DNA of 5,256 bases, taken from positions 1 to 5,256 of the forward strand of contig CAZWRA010000051.1 of assembly GCA_964635995.1 (NCBI GenBank), written 5' to 3'. Of this stretch, positions 1-5,256 are shown one piece after another. Numbering within the stretch: the first letter of the stretch is position 1; each line of letters opens with the position of its first letter. Made by a program: the position numbers and the translations under genes. Below the pieces are notes generated by a model, which was not told where the DNA came from, did not search any database, and saw only the letters and a program-made list of their open reading frames with translations. The DNA comes from JAGQLF01 sp964635995 (GTDB taxonomy: Bacteria > Patescibacteriota > Dojkabacteria > J137).

Positions 1-21
1 AAGAAAAAACAGATTTTGAAG

Positions 22-2277
22 ATGGAATTTAATGATTTTCAAACAGCTATTTCTTATGATATATCTAATATGTACCCAATGGAAGTTATATCGGATACAA
101 TGGATTCAATAGATTCTATAGTATTCATCAATAGATTGGTATCAAAAGATATAAAAAGGGCATGTGATTTACCAAGAGATTCTAATAACAAAATAATAGT
201 AGATATAACTAATCCTCATCGTCTGGAAAATATGGATTATTTTAGACAACCTGCTATACATTTTAATGAGCATGGGTGTTATACTAATCTATTTCGTAAT
301 CCTAATCCTCAGAGTGAGTATTCAAAGTTTTGGAAAGAAGAGGCAAGAAAATGTAGAGAAGGTGTAATAAGAGAAGAAGATGGTGAGTGGATAACAGGAT
401 TTTATTATTATTATCTTAACTATGCTCCTATTGTAAAAACTGTATATATAGGGGAATCAAGAAGAGCTGATAGAACACAAGGATTACCTAATGTATATAT
501 GGGGGATTACTTATATTTTCATTACATAGAACAAGCAAGAAACAGAGGAGAACATGGTTGTACGTTAAAGAAGCGTGGTGCAGGATATTCATATAAAGGT
601 GGGGCAATGTTAGCTCGTAATTTTATACTTGGCGAATCAGAGGTGTCTAGGGCTAAGATAAAATCTTTTGCCATAGCGGATGAAAAAGAATATCTTGTTA
701 AAGACGGTACTCTTAACAAATTTGTTGACATAATAGATTGGTGTGCTAATCATACACCTTTTCCACGATGTAGAGATCTTAAAGATTCTTATAATACTAT
801 GCATTGGGTATTAGGGTATAAAGATAGAGATAATAAAACAGAAAAAGGATTAAAGAATGAAGTAATGGGTGTTACTATAAAAAATGATCCTGAAAGAGCT
901 CGTGGTAAAAGGGGCTCACTTATACTATGGGAAGAAACTGGTGCCATGCCGTGTTTTATCAAAGCCTGGGGCGTATCAAGAAAGTCTGTAGAAGATGGTG
1001 ATTTAACATTTGGTCAGATGCTTGCTTTTGGAACTGGTGGTTCTGAAGGGTCAGACTTTTCAGGATTGATAGATATGTTCTATGGACCTAAAGCTCATAA
1101 TGTTTATGGAATACCTAACGTAGTAAGCAGAAATGCTAATCCAAAAGCTTTATGTGGGTTTTTCTTTGGTGCATATATGAACAGAGAAGGATGTTATGAT
1201 CATGACGGTAATCCGGATGTTGTTAAGTCATTATTACAGATACATAAACATAGATACGATATAAAATATGGAACAGCTGATCCTAACGTATTAACCCAAG
1301 CTAAAGCTGAAGATCCTATAACTCCTGAAGAAGCTGTATTAAGGTCAGGATCAAATTGTTTCCCAGAATCTGATATCAAAGATTATTTAGCAGAAATAGA
1401 ACCTAATTTTGAAAAATTTGTTTCTCCACATTCTATAGGAAGAATAGCCATGGATTCTAAAAATGGGATAGTATTTCAAAATGATCCTTCTATTTATATA
1501 GTAAGAGAATTTCCTATAAAAGATAATCTCAATAAAGAAGGTGGTCTTGAAATATTTGAGCATCCTAAAAAGATTAATGGCGAAATACCATGGTTAAGGT
1601 ATATAGCTGGATTTGATCCTGTTGATGATGATCATAGTAGCACTACATCGCTATGTTCATTATTTATATTTGATACTTTTACAGACAAGATAGTTGCTGA
1701 ATATACTGGTAGACCTCAATTTGCCGAACAATTCTACGATAATACTATAAGGATATTACAGTATTATAATGCGTTATGTAACTATGAAAATGCTAAGAAA
1801 GGATTTTTTGCTTTCTGTAAAAATCATAATCTTCTTCATTACCTTTCAGATACTCCTAAATGCTTAAAAGATATGGAGATGGTAAAAGGCGATTTGTATG
1901 GTAATAAGATGAAAGGTACTCCGGGTGAAATGCATGCTATAAATGCATGGGGAAGAAGACTACAAGTAGAATGGATGTTAACACCTTGTACTGTTACGGA
2001 TGATAATGAGAATGTAGTATCTTTACGTAATTTACATAAGATAAGAAGTATAGGATATCTTAAGGAATGTCTATCATGGAATCCGGATGGAAATTTTGAC
2101 AGAGTATCGGCTATGAATATGGTTATGATACTAAGGTATGATTTATTGGGTACTCTTAGTTCAAGAAAAGAACCTAATCCTGTTACATTAGCTAATGATG
2201 AATTTTTTAAAAAGAACTTCGATAATAGATTTAGTAAAAGCTATAGAGGCTATGAGAAGTTTATGGCTATTAAATAA
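22..2277 (+). CDS. terL: Terminase large subunit (crAss-like phage type)
   Basis: This gene encodes the packaging motor: an ATPase that drives phage DNA through the portal into the procapsid, joined to a nuclease that cuts the concatemer. Numbered from the ATG at 22 (751 aa), residues 1-180 form a long N-terminal block including FWKEEARKCREG and WITGFYYYYLNY, a signature I associate with crAss-like and other Bacteroidetes phage terminases. The Walker A position (183-194, KKRGAGYSYKGG) lacks the classical GKT, as in those relatives. Walker B is LILWEE (300-305), with catalytic Glu, and GTGG (337-340) fits the coupling motif. The RNase H-like nuclease has acidic residues at D532 (GFDPVDDD), E589 (YEN) and D693 (DRVSAM). 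The frame is intact and ends in TAA. The start is uncertain: a TTG at 16 is in frame and the frame is open to the window edge, so a longer protein is possible. The portal gene follows after 43 nt. Confidence 0.93.
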   Translation: MEFNDFQTAISYDISNMYPMEVISDTMDSIDSIVFINRLVSKDIKRACDLPRDSNNKIIVDITNPHRLENMDYFRQPAIHFNEHGCYTNLFRNPNPQSEYSKFWKEEARKCREGVIREEDGEWITGFYYYYLNYAPIVKTVYIGESRRADRTQGLPNVYMGDYLYFHYIEQARNRGEHGCTLKKRGAGYSYKGGAMLARNFILGESEVSRAKIKSFAIADEKEYLVKDGTLNKFVDIIDWCANHTPFPRCRDLKDSYNTMHWVLGYKDRDNKTEKGLKNEVMGVTIKNDPERARGKRGSLILWEETGAMPCFIKAWGVSRKSVEDGDLTFGQMLAFGTGGSEGSDFSGLIDMFYGPKAHNVYGIPNVVSRNANPKALCGFFFGAYMNREGCYDHDGNPDVVKSLLQIHKHRYDIKYGTADPNVLTQAKAEDPITPEEAVLRSGSNCFPESDIKDYLAEIEPNFEKFVSPHSIGRIAMDSKNGIVFQNDPSIYIVREFPIKDNLNKEGGLEIFEHPKKINGEIPWLRYIAGFDPVDDDHSSTTSLCSLFIFDTFTDKIVAEYTGRPQFAEQFYDNTIRILQYYNALCNYENAKKGFFAFCKNHNLLHYLSDTPKCLKDMEMVKGDLYGNKMKGTPGEMHAINAWGRRLQVEWMLTPCTVTDDNENVVSLRNLHKIRSIGYLKECLSWNPDGNFDRVSAMNMVMILRYDLLGTLSSRKEPNPVTLANDEFFKKNFDNRFSKSYRGYEKFMAIK

Positions 2278-2295
2278 TTTTTTTGGTTTATATTG

Positions 2296-2307
2296 TGTAT
2301 ATTTGTA
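2296..2307 (+). promoter_or_regulatory. Putative promoter -7 element before the portal gene
   Basis: The gap between terL and the portal gene holds TGTATATTTGTA, which contains TAnnTTTG (2298-2305), the -7 consensus of Bacteroidetes housekeeping-sigma promoters. It ends 15 nt before the portal ATG, which would give a leader of only about 10 nt. A TTTG lies at 2282-2285, but its 12-nt spacing is too short for the usual -33 box (about 19 nt). Either the promoter is weak, or the motif is read by a phage-modified polymerase. An almost identical motif precedes the third gene. No transcript data back this. Confidence 0.45.
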
Positions 2308-2320
2308 AAAATTTTATTAT

Positions 2321-2782
2321 ATGTTCACAAATTCACTTATAGGTAGTTTCCCGTATCAGAAGAGGCCTTTAACTCAAAAAGGAGATAAATTCTGTAAAGA
2401 ATGTTTTGAATCAGCACTTCAGATGTCTGAGAATATGTATTCTATTAATGATAAGTCAGTTATAGGTATAAACATTGATTTGTACAATGGTATTCTTAAC
2501 GAAGAAGATATAGTTAAAGAGACTAATCCATTTGGTATAGATGGTAACTTTTTTCCACAGAACATACAGCATTATCCTTTAGTGCGTAACAAGATTGATT
2601 TATTAGTAGGTGAAGATTGGAAGAGAAGATTTGAGTGGACAGTAGCTGTAATGAATCCCAATGCTATTAATGAGAAAAATAAAGCTTTAGATGAAAAGCT
2701 AAAAGAATATGTTGGGATGAAAATATTGGAAGAAAATTATGATCCACAACAAGTCGAGAAGGAATTAAAAGAACTTGAATAA
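2321..2782 (+). CDS. Portal protein, N-terminal part (ends at premature TAA)
   Basis: This is the 153-residue open part of the portal gene before the in-frame stop. It carries features I recognise from the start of Bacteroidetes phage portals: GSFPYQKRPL near the N-terminus, a middle segment NPFGIDGNFFPQNIQHYPLV (about 70-89), then VRNKIDLLVGEDWKRRFEW (about 89-107), where a helix followed by GE and a basic pair is typical. The last 40 residues form a charged helix (KALDEKLKEY to KELKELE) that continues in sequence character after the stop. If translation ends here, the product lacks nearly all of the wing, stem and crown regions and is very unlikely to work alone as a portal. Its start lies 15 nt after a TAnnTTTG element and no Shine-Dalgarno is visible, which is normal in Bacteroidetes. 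Confidence 0.8.
   Translation: MFTNSLIGSFPYQKRPLTQKGDKFCKECFESALQMSENMYSINDKSVIGINIDLYNGILNEEDIVKETNPFGIDGNFFPQNIQHYPLVRNKIDLLVGEDWKRRFEWTVAVMNPNAINEKNKALDEKLKEYVGMKILEENYDPQQVEKELKELE
2780..2782 (+). other. In-frame TAA stop inside the portal gene
   Basis: The codon lies between GAA and TGG (E-stop-W) in an otherwise open frame running from 2321 to 4699. One substitution at its first base would turn AAA (Lys), GAA (Glu) or CAA (Gln) into TAA, all of which fit the charged helix around it. The next base is T, and TAAT is an efficient stop context in the bacteria where this has been tested, which argues against simple leaky readthrough. TerL ends in the same codon, so TAA is a working stop in this genome. 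Confidence 0.9.
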
Positions 2783-2899
2783 TGGAAAAATTATAGTTTT
2801 CAAGATTTAAGGGAATTAAGAGGTAATGAGTATCTTAACTATTTATATAATAAACTATCGTTAAAGCAATTATTTAATGAGGGATTTAAGAGTTTAAAT

Positions 2900-4702
2900 G
2901 TGTCTCGTAGGGCTATTTATTGTATTGATATTGTTGCACATGAACCTATAGTAAGATTATGTGATCCCAGGACTATAACAGTAATAAGGAGAGGCAACTC
3001 TAATTTTGTTCATGATGCTGATATTATAGTAGAAGATACTTATCAATCTCCTGGATGGATCATAGATAATTATTATGATGACCTTACTGAAAACCAGATA
3101 AAACAAATAGATAGATTTAGATCAGGTGAAGGAGACAGTGAAGATGGTTTAATAAAATTAGTTGATTTAGATGGTCATTTTATGACGCCTACAACTAATT
3201 CTGATTACTCTATAGATATAGATTCTTTAAATAATGGTATTAAAGGAGATTATTATGATTCTGGAAATATAAGAGTTGTAAGAGTTGTATGGGCTAGCTT
3301 AAGAAAAGTCGGTATAATATCATGGACAGATGATGACGGATATATAAATGAGAGGGTAGTAGATGAAACATATGAGCCTAATCAGCTTGAAGGTGAGCAA
3401 GTTAAATGGACATGGATTAAAGAATATTGGGAAACAACAAGAATAGCTAAAGATATATATATTAAAATGAAACCAAGACCAGTTCAGTTTAGGAGAATTG
3501 GTAATATATCAGCTGCTTATTCGGGTTATGTCGGTATTACATTGGATTCATGCATAATGGATATCATGAAGCCATATCAATACATGTATAATATTTTCTT
3601 TCAACGCGTTAAGCAGATATTTGCTACAGATATAGGTAAGGCTGTTATAGCTGACTTGGCATTTATACCTGATGGATGGTCTTTTGAAAAATGGATGTAC
3701 TTCCTAAAAACTATGCGAATTGCAGTACAAGATTCATTTAAGACTGGTAATCAAGGTGCTGCTACAGGAAAACTTGCTGGTAATATGCAGCAAAACAATA
3801 GAATCATGGATGCTGAAATGGGGTCGTATATACAACAGCATATCATGATGATGCAATATCTTGAAGAAAGAGTTGGGGATATTGTTGGTATATCAAGACA
3901 AAGAGAAGGATCTATAACGTCATCAGAAACTGTTGGTGGTGTAGAGAGATCTGTAACACAAAGTTCACATATAACTGAGACATGGTTTGCTCTGCATGAT
4001 TCGGTAAAAGAAAAAGTTTTAGAGACACTTTTAGAAACAGCTAAATATGTTTATAGAAATAGAAAAGAACCTATTCAATATGTAACAAGTGACATGACCA
4101 GGATAATCTCTGAATTAGATGGAGATATGTTTATAGATGTTGAATTTGGTGTTAAAGTTTCTAATTCAAGCGATTTAACAGCATTACTTCAGTCCTATAG
4201 AACAATAGCAGAAAGAGCAGTTCAAAATGGAACTATGTCGCTAACAGCTCTGGGTACTATATACTCATCAAAGAGTATGAGATACATGATGAAAAAAATA
4301 GAACAGCTTGAACAAGAAGCTATTGCAAGACAAGAGGCTGCTCAAACACAACAGTTAGAATCTAATCAGAATATAGCCATGATGGAAGATGCTGCTAAGA
4401 CAGAAGATAGATTGGCTAAACAAGAAGAGTACTTAATGGGTATAGAAAGAGATCTTGAGATAGCAAGAATAAATGCTGAAGTAGAAATGGCAAAAGTTCA
4501 GGCCAAACGGGATAATGATAGCAGTCGCAATCAAATAAGCATTGAAGCTATACAAGCAAATGCTAAAAAATTAGACGATCAGCTTAAGATCAAATCAGAA
4601 GAATTAAGGAATAAAAGAGAAGAAATAGAGATAAAACGAAAAGAAATAGAAGTTAAAAAATCACAAGTAGTAGCTAAAAATAAGAAAAAAAGCAATAAAT
4701 AG
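2900..4702 (+). CDS. Portal protein, C-terminal part with coiled-coil tail
   Basis: The main body of the portal is here; coding sequence of the same frame begins at 2783, and GTG 2900 is merely the first usable start after the stop. It has no convincing ribosome site. In this 600-residue piece, IYCIDIVAHEPIVRLCDPRTI (about 6-26) and DIMKPYQYMYNIFFQRVKQI (221-240) match the portal core as I know it from Bacteroidetes phages. The segment GISRQREGSITSSETVGG followed by VERSVTQSS (330-356) is the most characteristic motif. From about residue 463 to the end the protein is a long coiled coil rich in Glu, Lys, Gln and Ala, finishing in a basic KNKKKSNK tail. The gene ends in TAG, with a second in-frame TAG two codons later. 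If translation started only at GTG 2900, the protein would lack about 193 residues of the full portal. Confidence 0.85.
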   Translation: MSRRAIYCIDIVAHEPIVRLCDPRTITVIRRGNSNFVHDADIIVEDTYQSPGWIIDNYYDDLTENQIKQIDRFRSGEGDSEDGLIKLVDLDGHFMTPTTNSDYSIDIDSLNNGIKGDYYDSGNIRVVRVVWASLRKVGIISWTDDDGYINERVVDETYEPNQLEGEQVKWTWIKEYWETTRIAKDIYIKMKPRPVQFRRIGNISAAYSGYVGITLDSCIMDIMKPYQYMYNIFFQRVKQIFATDIGKAVIADLAFIPDGWSFEKWMYFLKTMRIAVQDSFKTGNQGAATGKLAGNMQQNNRIMDAEMGSYIQQHIMMMQYLEERVGDIVGISRQREGSITSSETVGGVERSVTQSSHITETWFALHDSVKEKVLETLLETAKYVYRNRKEPIQYVTSDMTRIISELDGDMFIDVEFGVKVSNSSDLTALLQSYRTIAERAVQNGTMSLTALGTIYSSKSMRYMMKKIEQLEQEAIARQEAAQTQQLESNQNIAMMEDAAKTEDRLAKQEEYLMGIERDLEIARINAEVEMAKVQAKRDNDSSRNQISIEAIQANAKKLDDQLKIKSEELRNKREEIEIKRKEIEVKKSQVVAKNKKKSNK

Positions 4703-4755
4703 CTATAGAAAATAAATAAATATCAGAAGATTAACTTTAATTTTTTAATAACTAA

Positions 4756-4767
4756 TGTAATTTTGTA
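4756..4767 (+). promoter_or_regulatory. Putative promoter -7 element before the acidic gene
   Basis: The sequence TGTAATTTTGTA contains TAnnTTTG (4758-4765) and matches the motif before the portal gene at 10 of 12 positions, differing only in the two unconstrained bases. It ends about 20 nt before the ATG at 4786. A TTTA at 4736-4739 sits 18 nt upstream and could be a poor -33 box. The 83-nt gap that holds it is otherwise very A/T-rich, and I see no stable terminator hairpin for the portal gene. Confidence 0.45.
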
Positions 4768-4785
4768 TAACAAAAAATAAGGCTT

Positions 4786-5256
4786 ATGGCAGTAGAAGGA
4801 CTAGACGTTTTAGATGGACTACCTGATTTTGAACAGATTATGTCCAATGACTTTATCGAAACTACTAAGTTGAATCCTGAAAAAAAGGAAGATAAAGCAA
4901 AAGAAGAAAGTAATAAACAGAATAATTTATTACTGGACATCCCGGATTTTACAAAAGATCCTGATAATCCTGATGATCCTGAAGATCAAGAAGATAATGG
5001 CAAGAAAGAAAAAGGAGAAAAAAAAGAAATTATTAAAGATGAGACTGAAACCCCCTCTGAAGAATCTTCTCCTTCTGCGTATAAGTTGTTTGCCAAAGCC
5101 TTAACGGATGAGGGGGTTTTTTCAGAGTTCAATGAAGAAGAGTTTGATAAACTTGTTGAAGAAAAGGGAAGTGCAGCTGATGTTCTTATTGAATTACAAT
5201 CCAGAGAATTTAATAAGTGGAAGGAAGAATATAAAAAGCAATTATCTGATGAGGAT
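4786..5256 (+). CDS. Acidic, low-complexity phage head-module protein, partial (3' end outside window)
   Basis: The first 157 codons are open to the window end, so this is the N-terminal part only. The ATG at 4786 is well bounded: an in-frame TAA lies at 4768-4770. Residues 1-25 (LDVLDGLPDFEQIMSNDF) could form a short amphipathic segment. Residues 30-95 are low-complexity, rich in Asp, Glu, Lys, Pro and Asn, with a DPD/NPD/DPE/DQE repeat at 58-69, and are probably disordered. From about residue 98 an ordered helical region begins (YKLFAKALTDEGVFSEFNEEEF, then EELQ-type charged helix to the end). There is no signal peptide or membrane segment. Its place right after the portal gene and its strong acidity suggest a capsid assembly, scaffold-like or internal head protein. 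That is inference from position and composition; I do not recognise a defined family. It has its own promoter-like motif upstream. Confidence 0.85.
   Translation, partial: MAVEGLDVLDGLPDFEQIMSNDFIETTKLNPEKKEDKAKEESNKQNNLLLDIPDFTKDPDNPDDPEDQEDNGKKEKGEKKEIIKDETETPSEESSPSAYKLFAKALTDEGVFSEFNEEEFDKLVEEKGSAADVLIELQSREFNKWKEEYKKQLSDED
4957..4992 (+). repeat. Degenerate 9-nt tandem repeat (Asp/Pro-rich coding tract)
   Basis: Four consecutive 9-nt units, GATCCTGAT, AATCCTGAT, GATCCTGAA and GATCAAGAA, differ from one another by one to three bases. They are in frame and code D-P-D, N-P-D, D-P-E, D-Q-E. This looks like a small tandem expansion by slippage inside the disordered part of the acidic protein. 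Unit number could vary between related phages without breaking the frame. Confidence 0.6.
5045..5125 (+). other. Terminator-like long stem inside the acidic gene
   Basis: CTGAAACCCCCTC (5045-5057) can pair with GAGGGGGTTT (5110-5119) plus CAG (5123-5125), giving 13 pairs with a 3-nt T bulge. The 3' arm runs into six T residues (5117-5122), so it resembles an intrinsic terminator or attenuator. The loop is long (52 nt) but begins with its own small palindrome, GAAGAATCTTC (5059-5069). The runs of five C and five G stand out in this AT-rich window. It lies fully within coding sequence (residues 87-114), so chance pairing forced by codons is possible. Confidence 0.4.

Larger units (their letters stand above)
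2321..4702 (+). pseudogene. Portal protein gene interrupted by one in-frame TAA (whole locus)
   Basis: Read as one unit this is a 793-codon portal gene with a single TAA at codon 154 (2780-2782). The portal is the dodecameric ring at one capsid vertex that docks the terminase and passes DNA. Both sides of the stop are in the same frame. The 39 codons between the stop and the next possible start (2783-2899) read as ordinary portal-like sequence (for example FQDLRELRGN and LKQLFNEGFKSL), so nothing is inserted, deleted or shifted. The complete length would suit portals of crAss-like phages. The ATG at 2321 is well fixed: an in-frame TAA lies at 2306-2308. A phage cannot package DNA without a portal, so the stop is either a defect (dead genome or sequence error) or is bypassed in the cell. 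'Pseudogene' is used here only because the frame is broken; loss of function is not shown. Confidence 0.7.

Noticed and set aside
522..731. 69-codon ORF on the - strand
   Set aside because: It lies fully opposite the conserved TerL region around Walker A, has no promoter or recognisable product, and is best seen as a shadow of terL.
1928..1949. Repeated AAATGCATG within terL
   Set aside because: Two short copies inside conserved coding sequence (EMHAINAW); expected from the codons and without further copies.
2240..2290. Intrinsic terminator after terL (seven T residues at 2278-2284)
   Set aside because: Only a 4-bp stem (ATAG/CTAT) can be drawn upstream and it is far from the T-run; the T-run fits ordinary AT-rich intergenic sequence.
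2275..2345. Genome-wide reassignment of TAA to an amino acid
   Set aside because: Reading through the terL TAA would add about 22 residues overlapping the portal start and promoter motif with no conserved character, so TAA acts as a stop here.
2760..2900. Programmed frameshift or intron as the cause of the portal split
   Set aside because: Both parts are in the same frame with no extra or missing bases and no inserted sequence, so neither a frameshift nor an intron explains the TAA.
4752..4940. 62-codon ORF on the - strand with Ser/Leu/Phe-rich sequence that looks like a signal or membrane peptide
   Set aside because: It is the antisense of the Glu/Lys/Asp-rich start of the acidic gene; reverse-complemented GAA/AAG/GAT codons give Phe, Leu, Ser and Ile automatically.

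Overview
The window looks like the start of the DNA-packaging and head module of a tailed bacteriophage, most likely a crAss-like phage (Crassvirales) or a close relative infecting Bacteroidetes. The support is: a large terminase of about 751 residues whose N-terminal block and non-classical Walker A site resemble crAss-like TerL proteins; a large portal protein with a long charged coiled-coil tail directly downstream; low GC (about one third by eye); starts without a clear Shine-Dalgarno sequence; and a TAnnTTTG element, the Bacteroidetes -7 promoter type, in both intergenic gaps. All real genes are on the + strand. The family assignment rests on recognising motifs, not on a database search.

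Layout: terL (22-2277), a 43-nt gap with a promoter-like motif, the portal gene (2321-4702), an 83-nt gap with a second copy of that motif, then the 5' part of a very acidic gene (4786 to the window end). TerL is the ATPase/nuclease motor that cuts and pumps DNA. The portal is the ring it docks on and through which DNA passes. The third gene lies where a capsid assembly, scaffold-like or internal head protein is often found, but its function is not known from this sequence.

The most notable feature is that the portal gene is broken by one in-frame TAA codon at 2780-2782. The reading frame and the portal-like sequence continue straight through it with no frameshift, so the gene reads as a 153-residue piece and a C-terminal piece whose first possible restart is a GTG at 2900. 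A nonsense mutation, a base-call or assembly error, and true stop readthrough are all possible. Reassignment of TAA across the genome is unlikely because TerL also ends in TAA.

Other points of interest are the matching TGTAnnTTTGTA motifs before two genes, a long GC-rich stem with a terminator-like T-run inside the third gene, a 9-nt repeat coding an Asp/Pro-rich tract, and two closely spaced TAG codons at the portal end. There is no gene-free stretch over 300 bases, and I saw no tRNA, rRNA, CRISPR array or insertion sequence.
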